Assembly: GCA_963837005.1 (NCBI GenBank)
Contig: CAWIMC010000020.1
Span: forward strand, 62,001 to 126,000
Direction: 5' to 3'
Origin: CALDTK01 sp963837005
Lineage (GTDB): Bacteria; Bacteroidota; Bacteroidia; Chitinophagales; Saprospiraceae
DNA: 64,000 bases
The notes beneath the pieces are model-generated. The model saw nothing but the letters and a program-made list of their open reading frames with translations. It was not told the origin of the DNA and made no database searches. Position numbers and translations under genes: made by a program. Positions 34,578-42,716 of the stretch are shown here, in pieces. Every line of letters begins with the position of its first letter. The stretch's first letter is position 1.

Positions 34578-34874
34578 ATGATCGAGTACACCGCCGACCA
34601 ATTGCTCACGCCACTCAAGGCCGAGTTCGAGCGCGAGTACGGCCTCGTGGCCGAGTGGGTCTACATCGCCGAGGAAGACAGCTACGGGGTCAAGACGCTG
34701 CAGATCCGCCTGAACGTGCCTCAGGATTTTGAGATGGAGCCTGATCACATCGGGCAAATCGTGGATCGAATCAGGGACGTGTTCGACCACGACGAGCGGA
34801 CGGCACCTTGGTTTCCGTTCGTGCTCTTCAACTTGGCGCACCCCGTGGACATGGAAGAAGAGCTGGAGGCGTGA
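34578..34874 (+). CDS. Small partner protein of HEPN module, copy 1
   Basis: About 98 residues from ATG 34578 (MIEYTADQLLTPLKAEFERE). Key segment: DERTAPWFPFVLFNLAHP. No nucleotidyltransferase (GSxxxG) motif is seen, so it is not an obvious MNT antitoxin. It overlaps the next gene by the four bases GTGA, a sign of coupled translation. A paralogue with the same neighbour lies at 35463. The longer upstream start would extend toward the S15 gene and lacks conservation with the paralogue. Function unknown; a regulatory or neutralising partner for the HEPN protein is my inference. Confidence 0.7.
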   Translation: MIEYTADQLLTPLKAEFEREYGLVAEWVYIAEEDSYGVKTLQIRLNVPQDFEMEPDHIGQIVDRIRDVFDHDERTAPWFPFVLFNLAHPVDMEEELEA

Positions 34875-35401
34875 ACGTCTCACCGGAGGCATTACTCGTC
34901 CAGGCCAAGGCACTTCTGGACGGAGGCGTGGGCAGGCCCAGGCAAATCGATCTGCGCAGGTCAATCTCGAATTGCTACTACGCGGTCTTTCATACCCTTA
35001 CCGAGGAGAGCAGCAAATTACTCGTCTCCGGAGCCTCTCGCGTAGCCTTCCGGCAGTACATACGCAGAGGCTACCAGCACGGGCACATGAGGCAAGTCTG
35101 TAGCAGATTCAGGCTTCATCCTACCGCCCAGACGAGTGTCAACAGTGTCGTGCCTCTTCTTCCGGTGCATCTTTCGCAAATCTCACCTACGATACGCGAG
35201 ATCGCCAGCGACTTCATCGCTCTACAGACCTTCCGTCACACCTCGGACTACGACCACACTGCTTTCTTTTCGAAAGATCAGGTTTCTAATATCTACAAGA
35301 GGGCGGTGGAACTGAGTGCACCTATCCGCAGCCTCGACAAGTCCAACGACGCCAACTACGGCTTCCTCCTCGCGCTGTTTACCGGGCGAATCATTCAGTG
35401 A
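34871..35401 (+). CDS. HEPN-domain protein, copy 1
   Basis: 176 residues from GTG 34871. N-terminal helices NVSPEALLVQAKALLDGG and SISNCYYAVFHTLTEES fit a HEPN four-helix bundle. The C-terminal half has QTFRHTSDYDHTAFF, an Rx6H pattern matching the Rx4-6H RNase signature of HEPN proteins. Its start overlaps the partner stop (GTGA). The paralogue at 35744 keeps both landmarks. HEPN proteins are commonly RNases in toxin-antitoxin and defence systems; here that is inference. Confidence 0.75.
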   Translation: MNVSPEALLVQAKALLDGGVGRPRQIDLRRSISNCYYAVFHTLTEESSKLLVSGASRVAFRQYIRRGYQHGHMRQVCSRFRLHPTAQTSVNSVVPLLPVHLSQISPTIREIASDFIALQTFRHTSDYDHTAFFSKDQVSNIYKRAVELSAPIRSLDKSNDANYGFLLALFTGRIIQ

Positions 35402-35462
35402 CGTGCGCCACTCGCCCGTGCCTCCGCGGGAACCTATACCCCCGCCCCAAGGTTACCTCACC

Positions 35463-35747
35463 ATGGTCACCGAATACATGGTCGAGACGCTGTTGCAACC
35501 CGTACGCCTAGAGCTCGAGCGGGCGCACGGCCTCGACGCCGACTGGGTCATCATTGTCGACGAGGACCGGCGCGGAATACAGCTGATCGAGGTAAGGCTC
35601 GACATCCAGCGCGATGCGAAGCTTACGGTGGATGATGTTCAGGCCATCCGGGCGCGGATTCAGGAGTGCCTCTCCGAAAATGAGGATACGGCGCCTTACT
35701 TCCCATTCGTGATGTTCAACGTCACTTCAATTAAAAGCTTTTCGTGA
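35463..35747 (+). CDS. Small partner protein of HEPN module, copy 2
   Basis: About 94 residues from ATG 35463 (MVTEYMVETLLQPVRLELER). It shares with copy 1 a glycine-led W-[IV]-x-I segment (LDADWVIIVDED), an RLDIQRDAKLTVDDVQAI helix and the signature ENEDTAPYFPFVMFNV. It also ends in a GTGA overlap with the HEPN gene. The duplication covers partner and HEPN gene together, in the same order. Confidence 0.7.
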   Translation: MVTEYMVETLLQPVRLELERAHGLDADWVIIVDEDRRGIQLIEVRLDIQRDAKLTVDDVQAIRARIQECLSENEDTAPYFPFVMFNVTSIKSFS

Positions 35748-36283
35748 ACATCTCACCGCGGGATCTGATGCTGCAGGCGCGCAACCTCATAGAGGCAGGT
35801 CCGGGGAGGCCCAGGCAGACGAACCTGCGAAGGGCGGTTTCGGATTGCTATTACGCTGTGTTTCATGCGCTGACCGAAAGAAGTGCAAAGCTCATCGTCT
35901 CAGGGAGTAAGCGCGAAGCCTACCGACGGTACGTGCGACGCGGGTACTCTCATGGGCAAGTGCGCCAGGTTTGCATTAGGTTTAGGATAGTACCGTCGCT
36001 ACAGACGGCAAGACGCAGCGTCACGGCCAATATGCCGCTCAATTTGGAGCAAGTGAGCCCCGACCTTAGAAACCTCGCCGAGCGATTTATTGACTTGCAG
36101 GAACTTCGTCATACTGCCGACTACGATCACGCTTACGAATTCTACAAGGAGGATACCGAAGCGATCTTTCGCAATGCGGTACTCACCCTCGCCCTCATCG
36201 AGGCCCTCGACCCCGCCCCGGAGCCCGACTTCGCCTTCCTCCTCGCGCTCTACGCGCACGGAAATCGACCTAATACCGACTAG
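35744..36283 (+). CDS. HEPN-domain protein, copy 2
   Basis: 179 residues from GTG 35744, NISPRDLMLQARNLIEAG. RAVSDCYYAVFHALTERS aligns with copy 1, and ELRHTADYDHAYEFY keeps the Rx6H pair. It ends with AFLLALYAHGN, close to copy 1's GFLLALFTGR. Divergence from copy 1 is substantial, so the duplication is not recent, yet motif and operon overlap are kept, arguing that both copies function. Confidence 0.75.
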   Translation: MNISPRDLMLQARNLIEAGPGRPRQTNLRRAVSDCYYAVFHALTERSAKLIVSGSKREAYRRYVRRGYSHGQVRQVCIRFRIVPSLQTARRSVTANMPLNLEQVSPDLRNLAERFIDLQELRHTADYDHAYEFYKEDTEAIFRNAVLTLALIEALDPAPEPDFAFLLALYAHGNRPNTD

Positions 36284-36332
36284 CCTGTAACGAATCGATC
36301 TACCCCGGCATCCAAGGAGAAAAAGCATCACC

Positions 36333-37211
36333 ATGCGCACTCTCCTATTTCTCCTCCTCGCCGCCCTCTGTCCACTCTCGACTCTCCTCTCTCAACACTC
36401 CTCTGCCTTCCAGGTCAGGGTCGTCGGTCAGGGTACGCCCACGCTGCTGCTGCCAGGCTTCGCCACGCCAGGTGAAGTCTTCCAGGCCACTGCCGACAGC
36501 CTCGGAGACGGCCGCCAGTACCACTACTTCACCTACGCAGGTTTTGCGGGAACGCCACCCATCGACACGCCCTGGTACCCACAGGTCCGCGATGCCCTAT
36601 TTGCCTACGTCGAGGAGCACGACTTGCGCAACGTCGACCTCATCGGCCACTCTATGGGCGGCAACCTCGCCACCGAACTCGCGGCACGTTTTCCCGAAAG
36701 GATGGCCCACCTCGTCATCATAGACGCCCTGCCGTGTATGCGGGAAGTGATGATGCCCGGGGTGCCCGCCGCCGCCATGCGCTACGACGCCCCGCAGACG
36801 CTTGCGATGCTCGACATGACGCCCGAGCAAATCTCCGGTATGAATGCCCAAATGGCTGCTGGTATGACGACACGCGCCGACAAGCGTCCGCAACTCGAGG
36901 CTTGGCTCGCGACTGCCGACCGAACAATCTTCGTCTTCGGCTACGTGGACTTACTGCGCATGGACCTGCGGCCGCTCCTGCCCAAGATCACCGCGCCCAC
37001 CACCATTCTCGCCGCGCCCAGCTACGGCGCGGAGGTCGTTCGCACCAACATGGTCGCCCAGTACGCAGGTCTACCGCAGGCCGAGATCCTCTTGGCCCCT
37101 AAGGGCTCACACTTCCTGATGTGGGACGCCGAGGCCTGGGCCCTTCAGCAATTGCGTGAGGCATTGAAAGATACGGCTGTTGCCAAAACCCAGCCTACCA
37201 GTGGCCAGTAA
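36333..37211 (+). CDS. Secreted alpha/beta hydrolase
   Basis: 292 residues with signal peptide MRTLLFLLLAALCPLSTLLS. The nucleophile elbow is LIGHSMGGNLATELA, the cap region follows, and the catalytic His is probably in APKGSHFLMWDA near the C-terminus. General esterase/lipase-type hydrolase; substrate unknown. Two hairpin elements lie within it: 36541 (GCG/CGC stem, FAGTP) and 37175, which encodes the C-terminal AVAKT. The last residues overlap the start of the sigma factor gene. Confidence 0.85.
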   Translation: MRTLLFLLLAALCPLSTLLSQHSSAFQVRVVGQGTPTLLLPGFATPGEVFQATADSLGDGRQYHYFTYAGFAGTPPIDTPWYPQVRDALFAYVEEHDLRNVDLIGHSMGGNLATELAARFPERMAHLVIIDALPCMREVMMPGVPAAAMRYDAPQTLAMLDMTPEQISGMNAQMAAGMTTRADKRPQLEAWLATADRTIFVFGYVDLLRMDLRPLLPKITAPTTILAAPSYGAEVVRTNMVAQYAGLPQAEILLAPKGSHFLMWDAEAWALQQLREALKDTAVAKTQPTSGQ

Positions 37212-37692
37212 AGAGGTGCTTTTCGAGGAACTGTACGTCGAGTTCCGTCCCATGGTCCTCCAGCTGTGCCGCGGCTACGTCAAGGGCGATGCTGCGGCCG
37301 CCGAAGACCTCGCCCAGGAGGTCTTCGTCCAGGTCTGGCGTGCGCTGCCGAGGTTCCGCGGGGAGGCTTCCGCCAAAACGTGGATCTACCGGATCACAGT
37401 CAACGCCTGCCTCCAGGAGATTCGGACGCGGAGTCGACGCCCGCAAACCGTTCCCGACGCCGAGCCGCCCGAGGTCTCTAGCGACAGTCTGCCCTCGGAA
37501 CACCCTCGCCTTCAGTCGCTGTACCGGGCCATTGGGACCCTCCCAGAACTCGACCGTCTCGTTTACATGCTCCTGCTCGATGGCGAGGACTACGCCACGA
37601 TCGCCGAGGTCACCGGTGTCACGCTTGGTGCTTTGCGCGTCCGCGTCCACCGCGTACACTCTAAACTCAAAATCCTACTTCACCATGCCTGA
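37201..37692 (+). CDS. ECF-type RNA polymerase sigma factor
   Basis: I chose GTG 37201 (VASKEVLFEELYVEFRPMV); an upstream TTG at 37180 is possible. Region 2 reads DAAAAEDLAQEVFVQVWRAL followed by AKTWIYRITVNACLQEIR. Region 4 reads LPELDRLVYMLLLDGEDYAT, IAEVTGVTLGALRVRVHRVH. Length and order are typical of ECF sigma factors. It overlaps the hydrolase upstream and the membrane protein downstream, so the latter is the natural candidate for its regulator. A hairpin element at 37365 encodes the conserved EASAKTW turn, showing the element can sit in constrained sequence. Confidence 0.9.
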   Translation: MASKEVLFEELYVEFRPMVLQLCRGYVKGDAAAAEDLAQEVFVQVWRALPRFRGEASAKTWIYRITVNACLQEIRTRSRRPQTVPDAEPPEVSSDSLPSEHPRLQSLYRAIGTLPELDRLVYMLLLDGEDYATIAEVTGVTLGALRVRVHRVHSKLKILLHHA

Positions 37693-38296
37693 CCTACTCG
37701 ACCAGCCCTCCCCCGAACTCGCCGCACTATGGCGCACTTCCCGCGCGGGGTCGACCCCGAGCCTCGACCGAGAGCTCCTTGCGGGCCTCTCCCGCGACCC
37801 GCGCCGAGAGAGCGTGCGGGCGCACTTGTTCACGATCGGAATTCTGAGTGTGACGCTCGCGGTTCTCACGTGGTTTGGCGTGGGTTACCTCTCCGCGGAG
37901 GCCGGTGCCGTGAGAGTAGGCATTGGCCTCATGGCACTTAGTCTTGCCAGTCGGATCTTCATCGAGGCGTTCAGCCTGGTGCTCTTGTTGCGCATTGACT
38001 TCGCAGAGGTGACGCGGGCCTTTGTGCAGGCTAACCAGCGTTTCCTTGCCTTCCGTGCCCAAGTACACCGTGGGGTCGTCGGGGCAACGTTTCTGTTGTA
38101 CAGTGTTGGGTTCTACTTTTTTCTGTACGCCGCGCGCGATTATCTGCACCCCTGGGCAATCATCGTCTTAGCCGTTAGCTTCCCCGCTATCATGGGAGCT
38201 ATCTATACGCTGGCGATCCGGCCGGGCCAACGCCGCGAGCGCAAAGCCTTGGGCCGCTTGGAGGTTTTGGCGAAAGACCTCGCGGGAGCCGCCTAG
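37685..38296 (+). CDS. Four-helix membrane protein, possible anti-sigma partner
   Basis: 203 residues from ATG 37685, overlapping the sigma stop by eight bases. A short cytosolic N-terminus (PELAALWRTSRAG) precedes membrane spans near IGILSVTLAVLTWFGVGYL, IGLMALSLASRIFIEAFSL, ATFLLYSVGFYFFLYAA and AIIVLAVSFPAIMGAIYTLA. No zinc-binding anti-sigma motif is seen. Position suggests it controls the sigma factor; sequence alone does not show it. A degenerate hairpin element lies at 38264. Confidence 0.7.
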   Translation: MPDLLDQPSPELAALWRTSRAGSTPSLDRELLAGLSRDPRRESVRAHLFTIGILSVTLAVLTWFGVGYLSAEAGAVRVGIGLMALSLASRIFIEAFSLVLLLRIDFAEVTRAFVQANQRFLAFRAQVHRGVVGATFLLYSVGFYFFLYAARDYLHPWAIIVLAVSFPAIMGAIYTLAIRPGQRRERKALGRLEVLAKDLAGAA

Positions 38297-39049
38297 CTAA
38301 TTTACTTCCGCACCCGCGCTCGCAGCAGTACTAAAGCGATACCCCAACCCAAACGACCACTCCGACCGCACCCGCAAGGTCGAGGTCTGCAGCGGCACCG
38401 TCCCTCCGTTGACGAGGTCCAACTCCCGCAAGCTCCGCCCGTCGAACTTCCCCAGCAGGTAATCGTAGCGCACGTGCGCAGACAGCTTTCGCCAAAACAC
38501 GTTGACCCCCACCGAAGGTCCGTAGTTGAACCGACCGCCCTGCATATATACGCCCCCACGCCCCACCGGATCGTTGAAGCTCGGCAGCAGCTGTGCCTCT
38601 TCAGCGCTAAGTCCGCGGTAATCCTCGAGGATGGCGTCACCAGGGTCGTTGACGATGAAACTCGCCACCACCCCGCCGTCGATCGACGCCCACCGCACCG
38701 GCCGGTACGCACCGTGCAATCGGGTATACGCCCGGTGATAGTTGTACATCAGCACCGGCTTCTGGCGCGGGTACTCGGTGAGTTCCTGGAGGCGCGTCAG
38801 GCGATACCCCAACGAGGCACCGTAGTCGAAACGGGCAGTCTCGACACTGCGCTGTATCTGGAGCTCGAGCCCAGCCCCCGACGCTCCCGCAAAACGGTCG
38901 CCTGGCCGCACGAAGGTCGTGGCCCCTTCGTACTCCCACGCCACCGTGGGTGCCGTCGCCACGGCCACGAGCCGCAGGTTTTGCGCGAAAGCGGCCCCCA
39001 AACCAACCGTCCAGATGAGCAGCACAGCAAGGAGACACTTTCTATTCAT
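38297..39049 (-). CDS. Outer-membrane beta-barrel-like protein
   Basis: ATG 39049 gives signal peptide MNRKCLLAVLLIWTVGLGAA then FAQN. The mature part has alternating strand patterns (TARFDYGASLGYRLTRL, LSAHVRYDYLLGKFDGRSL) and ends in a barrel-like EWSFGLGYRFS segment. About 250 residues; unnamed family. Its start overlaps the stop of the lipoprotein gene upstream by eight bases. The FAQN cleavage site is encoded by a hairpin element (38978); 38485 encodes NVFWRKLSA. Confidence 0.6.
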   Translation of the reverse strand: MNRKCLLAVLLIWTVGLGAAFAQNLRLVAVATAPTVAWEYEGATTFVRPGDRFAGASGAGLELQIQRSVETARFDYGASLGYRLTRLQELTEYPRQKPVLMYNYHRAYTRLHGAYRPVRWASIDGGVVASFIVNDPGDAILEDYRGLSAEEAQLLPSFNDPVGRGGVYMQGGRFNYGPSVGVNVFWRKLSAHVRYDYLLGKFDGRSLRELDLVNGGTVPLQTSTLRVRSEWSFGLGYRFSTAASAGAEVN

Positions 39050-39884
39050 AGCGGTAGATAGTGGAGACCTTGTCGTCGAACACGTCGGCTCGCACGAGGA
39101 CCCCGTCGGTAACGAGAGTGCCGGTGCGCAGTTGGCCATTGATTTCGGTAGCGATGTTGCGCGACACAGGATTGGCGTACTGCGGGAGACCTGTCAGGGC
39201 GTAAGGATTGCGTAAGGTCGGGTGGTGCGTGGTAATAATGTTCGTCTGCGGCAGGGGAATCGACCCGTTGCGAATGGCCAACTGGCCAACGTTGCCCCGC
39301 GCGTCATAAAACCGTTGCGTCGTTGAGATAAGCGAGTCAGCTCCGGCCTGGTCGGGAGCACCCGCGCATCGCTCGACCGACAGCAACCCAGCGTCATTGT
39401 ACACGAGGGTACACTGCCGCGTGACGCGACCCTCGCCGTCGGTTTCGACGAGGCGAGCCGGCAGACCGTCGGCAAAGTCGCTGTAGGCCGTCCGCCGCAC
39501 CACAACGTAACAGCTCTCGTCGCTTGCGAGGCAACCGGTGCCTATGTTTTGCCAGCGCTTGCCCTCGGAGGCCACGAGGTCGTTGCCTTCGTAGCGAAAC
39601 TCCGTCACTGAGAGGCCCGAGATATTGCCCGGCGCATTGTCGCGGAGATTGTACCCGGAGTAGCGCGTCGTGGAAAGGTACTCCGCGGTCGGACGACCGC
39701 TGGCGTCGTACTCGTAGCGCAGGACGGTTTCCGTCTGGTTTGGACCGGGATTAAGACCGAACTGGACGCTACTCAGCCGCGGTTCTTCGCCCCCCTCGTA
39801 GAGGGCCTCTTTACCGCAGCCGAGGCTGTACAGCGCGAGTGCCACGGCAAGTACCGGCAGGTTCGTACGGGCGCTCAGCGTCAT
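39042..39884 (-). CDS. Lipoprotein with YD-repeat-like strands
   Basis: 280 residues from ATG 39884; lipobox YSLGC followed by GKEALYEGG. Sequence such as VLRYEYDASGRPTAEYLS, VTEFRYEGNDLVASEG and QCTLVYNDAGLLSVE resembles YD/RHS-type beta-hairpin repeats, although not a full RHS protein. Probably outer-membrane anchored. Groups with the flanking envelope genes on the same strand. Confidence 0.65.
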   Translation of the reverse strand: MTLSARTNLPVLAVALALYSLGCGKEALYEGGEEPRLSSVQFGLNPGPNQTETVLRYEYDASGRPTAEYLSTTRYSGYNLRDNAPGNISGLSVTEFRYEGNDLVASEGKRWQNIGTGCLASDESCYVVVRRTAYSDFADGLPARLVETDGEGRVTRQCTLVYNDAGLLSVERCAGAPDQAGADSLISTTQRFYDARGNVGQLAIRNGSIPLPQTNIITTHHPTLRNPYALTGLPQYANPVSRNIATEINGQLRTGTLVTDGVLVRADVFDDKVSTIYRYE

Positions 39885-39898
39885 GTGGGTTTGAGTTG

Positions 39899-40534
39899 TT
39901 AGGGCGTGGTGACGGTAAAGGTATTGCGGGCCTCGCGACCGTCGCTGTCTGTGGCGCTGATCGAAAATACATTTGTCCCAACGGGGAGGCTGTCCACGTC
40001 CACGAACACATCCCCGAACACACCAGGTCGGCCGTCGAACAGCGTCTCCGAACCGCCGGTTGCCCGCCGCAGTACCCAGCTTACCCGAAGCTCGCCCACT
40101 GGCGTCACGTCGTCGATGAAGCTCGCCGACATGCTCAGGGCCTTGCCGCGAGCCAGCGTCGGTGGCGGCAGGTCGAAGAGGATCCGCGGGTCCGTCCCGG
40201 GCAGGTCGTCGATGCTAAAGGTGACGCGGCGGAGGCTGTCTCCGGCGATGGTCACGAATTCCGTGCGCGTACGCCCGAGGAAGCTCAATTCCAACTCGTA
40301 CGTCTGTAGCGGTAGCCCGTCAAAACGCCCCACGCCGCGTGCGTCGGTCGTCGCCGAGTACAGGTCGGGCGCAGTCGTCCGCACTGAGCTAAGCCGTAAG
40401 TCTACGCCAGGCACCGGTTCGCCGCGCAGGCCCCGTGTCCGCACCTCTAACGCCCCCTGCGGCAGGTCGTCTTTACACGCGGAGAGCGCCAGTCCGAAGC
40501 CAATCAACAAGAGGTGCCACAAGCCTCGTCCCAT
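39899..40534 (-). CDS. Lipoprotein with carboxypeptidase-regulatory-like domain
   Basis: 211 residues from ATG 40534. Lipobox LALSAC then KDDLPQG. The N-terminal half, GALEVRTRGLRGEPVPGVDL with TTDARGVGRFDGLPLQTYEL, matches the beta-sandwich 'carboxypeptidase regulatory' fold common in Bacteroidota surface proteins. The C-terminal half has an Ig-like NVFSISATDSDGREARNTFT. Role in the envelope only inferred. Confidence 0.7.
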   Translation of the reverse strand: MGRGLWHLLLIGFGLALSACKDDLPQGALEVRTRGLRGEPVPGVDLRLSSVRTTAPDLYSATTDARGVGRFDGLPLQTYELELSFLGRTRTEFVTIAGDSLRRVTFSIDDLPGTDPRILFDLPPPTLARGKALSMSASFIDDVTPVGELRVSWVLRRATGGSETLFDGRPGVFGDVFVDVDSLPVGTNVFSISATDSDGREARNTFTVTTP

Positions 40535-40556
40535 TGCCCAGCAAGTTAGCTAGGGG

Positions 40557-41846
40557 TTACGACTCCTGCTCTGCCGCGCGCACGAAAAGCCAGCTCGCGA
40601 CAGCCCCTACCGCCGCAAAGCCCACCGCCAACCCAAACACCAACCGGTGCCCCGCCACCCCCGGCCAGCCGTCCAGCAACACCCCCATCAGGGGGGCCAT
40701 GTAAATGTCGGGTAAGTACCCCACCACCGACGCCAACCCAATAGCCGTGCCCGTCAACCCCAGCGGGACCCCACCCTCGTCGACCAGCGCGAAGTACAGG
40801 CCCCGCAGTGCATACACGCCAAGCCCCGCCAGGATCACCCCGAGCCACACCGACAGAAGCACCCAGCTTTCGCCAAAACCTATTCCCACGCTCACCACCA
40901 GGCCACCGACCAGCATCAGCCCAAAGCTCGCGAGCGTCATTCGCGAGGCCAAGTAGCGGTCGGCCAGGAGCCCCGCCCCGATTGCCGCCACCGGCCGCAG
41001 GTACAGACTCAGCCCCCCGAGCCGCGCCGCCGCCACGTCGCCGTACCCGAGCGCGTCCTGTGCCAGCAGACTCACGTCGTCCAGTACGCGGTAGCCCGAG
41101 TAGGCGCATAAGATGATCAGCGCGTTGAGCCACACCGTGCGCCGCTGCGCGAGTTCGGCCACTCGCCTCCACTGAATGCCCTCCAAGGACTTCTGTGGTC
41201 CCGTGGGTAGCTTTTGCAGCACCACATAGACCAGCACGGCTGTCGCCAAAACCACCGCCGTAAATGTCGCGATCACCGCCCGCAAGCCTTCCCGCTGCGC
41301 CACCGGATCTACGAGCGCCTCCGCCCCCGCGCTCGCCTCCGGAAAACTCCGCGCCAACACCGCCACCCCAGCCGAGGCCACGAGTCCGGCCACCAAACCC
41401 CGCCCGCCGTCCAGCATTCCGAACGCCAGGCCTTGTCGCCCCGCCCCCCCGGCCACGCGGGTCGCCCGCAACATCGCCGCCCAGAACAACAGAATCGTCG
41501 TCATCCCCCAGAAAGCATACAGCCACCCCATCCCCGTCGACTCCGGCACGGTGTACAGGTACACGCCTCCGACACCCGTCATCGCCAGGGCCGTCGCCAT
41601 CAGGCCGTGCGGCCGAAACCGATCTGCCAGTGGTCCGCCCAGCAGATACGCACCGATCGCCACTAGGCCATATGCCGAGAAGTACGCCCCCAACTCCAGG
41701 TTGCTAATCCCAAAAACGGATAATAGCGTCGGCTTGAACACCCGCGGCAGCACGAAGGGTAAAAAGAAGATCACTTCCCCCGCAAGGATCAACGTCGCCA
41801 GTGCCAGCGGCTGGAGCTTCGGAGCGATAGGGGCGGGTACTGGCAC
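40557..41846 (-). CDS. Major facilitator superfamily transporter
   Basis: 429 residues with about 12 hydrophobic spans. It opens LALATLILAGEVIFFLPFVL and has the MFS motif A-like GGPLADRFRPHGLM after the second span. A second-half equivalent is GAGLLADRYLASRMTL. Length and symmetry fit MFS. Substrate unknown; the family resembles sugar-phosphate or nucleoside permeases only loosely. Hairpin elements at 40866 (GFGES) and 41238 (LATAVLV). Confidence 0.85.
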   Translation of the reverse strand: MPVPAPIAPKLQPLALATLILAGEVIFFLPFVLPRVFKPTLLSVFGISNLELGAYFSAYGLVAIGAYLLGGPLADRFRPHGLMATALAMTGVGGVYLYTVPESTGMGWLYAFWGMTTILLFWAAMLRATRVAGGAGRQGLAFGMLDGGRGLVAGLVASAGVAVLARSFPEASAGAEALVDPVAQREGLRAVIATFTAVVLATAVLVYVVLQKLPTGPQKSLEGIQWRRVAELAQRRTVWLNALIILCAYSGYRVLDDVSLLAQDALGYGDVAAARLGGLSLYLRPVAAIGAGLLADRYLASRMTLASFGLMLVGGLVVSVGIGFGESWVLLSVWLGVILAGLGVYALRGLYFALVDEGGVPLGLTGTAIGLASVVGYLPDIYMAPLMGVLLDGWPGVAGHRLVFGLAVGFAAVGAVASWLFVRAAEQES

Positions 41847-41939
41847 GTCGGCGAATGTAAACTCCCAGTCTTTCGGTAAGCATTTACCACGTGCTAAGTG
41901 GCTACCTGTCGGGCCTATAGCGAACTAAATGTAAACCTG

Positions 41940-42107
41940 TCGCAGTTACAGTCGACAACGAGAAAACCATCACAAGACGTCACCCCCAGAGCGTGGCCTC
42001 GGGTCGGCGCATCGCTTCGTGCCTCCCAGAAGTAAGCACTCCCAGGAGCGGTACCGCGCGTCGACATGTGACGGTCCCGAGGGGTAAATCCCCCTCGGGA
42101 CTCTTTT
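41940..42107 (+). ncRNA. Possible small RNA ending at a strong terminator
   Basis: Between two divergent protein genes (41846 leftward, 42186 rightward) lies a rho-independent terminator pointing right. Neither flanking gene can use it, so a plus-strand transcript should end here. The preceding ~130 bases are GC-rich and can fold (CTCCC...GGGAG near 42029-42055). No tRNA, tmRNA or SRP features were found. The start is not defined. Confidence 0.4.
42074..42107 (+). terminator. Rho-independent terminator in a divergent region
   Basis: Perfect 11-bp stem GTCCCGAGGGG / CCCCTCGGGAC with a 6-base loop, followed by TCTTTT (42102-42107). Only the plus strand has the T-run. Confidence 0.8.
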
Positions 42108-42185
42108 GTAACGCGCTGTGCCACCTCGCCGCCTACTTGCAGCGAGCCCTGCCTTACGTCGCCTAGGCTCATCTTCGCGCTCGTA

Positions 42186-42716
42186 ATGCACCGGCTACCC
42201 CTCCTTTCGCTCGCCCTCACGTTTCCGCTGCTTGTCACTGGTCAGGCCGCCAAGGTAGAGCGTGAGTTTGGTCTCCAACCCGAGGAGGCCCCGCCTGCCG
42301 CACGACAGTACATCGACAGCGTTTTCGCAACGGCGCGCCGCCTCAAGTACTACAAGGACGTCGGCGAGGACAGGACCACGATCGAGGCGAAGTTCAAGCT
42401 CGCGAGGACCCGCTACAGCGTCGAGTTCGAAGAGTCGGGGCAGTGGTACAACACTGAGGTCGACGTGGCGGTAGACAGTGTCCCGGCGGTGGTGTGGCGC
42501 GAGGCTTGCGGGGTCTGGGCGGACACCTTCGAGTTGTACCGCGTGTCGCGCGTGCAACATCACGTCGGCCGCGACGACGGGCGGTACTACGAGGTGGAGT
42601 TGCGTGCCCGGCGCAAGTTCATATGGGGGGCGTACCAAGCCCGTATTTCAGAAACGGGGGCGCTTCTCGGGACGCAGGAGATTGAGTTGGGTCCCGGACA
42701 CCTCGAGCGATGGTGA
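42186..42716 (+). CDS. Periplasmic PepSY-like protein
   Basis: 176 residues with a short signal peptide (MHRLPLLSLALTFPLLVTGQ). AARQYIDSVFATARRLKYYKD and TTIEAKFKLARTRYSVEFEESG recall the amphipathic two-strand PepSY-like (DUF2874) fold, though not a confident match. The gene ends overlapping the next by seven bases (ATGGTGA), so the two are likely cotranscribed. Confidence 0.55.
   Translation: MHRLPLLSLALTFPLLVTGQAAKVEREFGLQPEEAPPAARQYIDSVFATARRLKYYKDVGEDRTTIEAKFKLARTRYSVEFEESGQWYNTEVDVAVDSVPAVVWREACGVWADTFELYRVSRVQHHVGRDDGRYYEVELRARRKFIWGAYQARISETGALLGTQEIELGPGHLERW

Noticed and set aside
34871..36283. HEPN/MNT toxin-antitoxin of the classical kind
   Set aside because: The partner lacks the nucleotidyltransferase glycine-serine motif, so the classical label is not supported.
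41940..42107. tRNA, tmRNA or SRP RNA
   Set aside because: No acceptor/T-loop sequence, no tag-peptide frame, no GGAAGCAGC-type SRP loop.
42074..42107. Terminator belonging to the MFS or PepSY-like gene
   Set aside because: It lies upstream of both starts; neither gene transcribes across it in the correct direction to end there.
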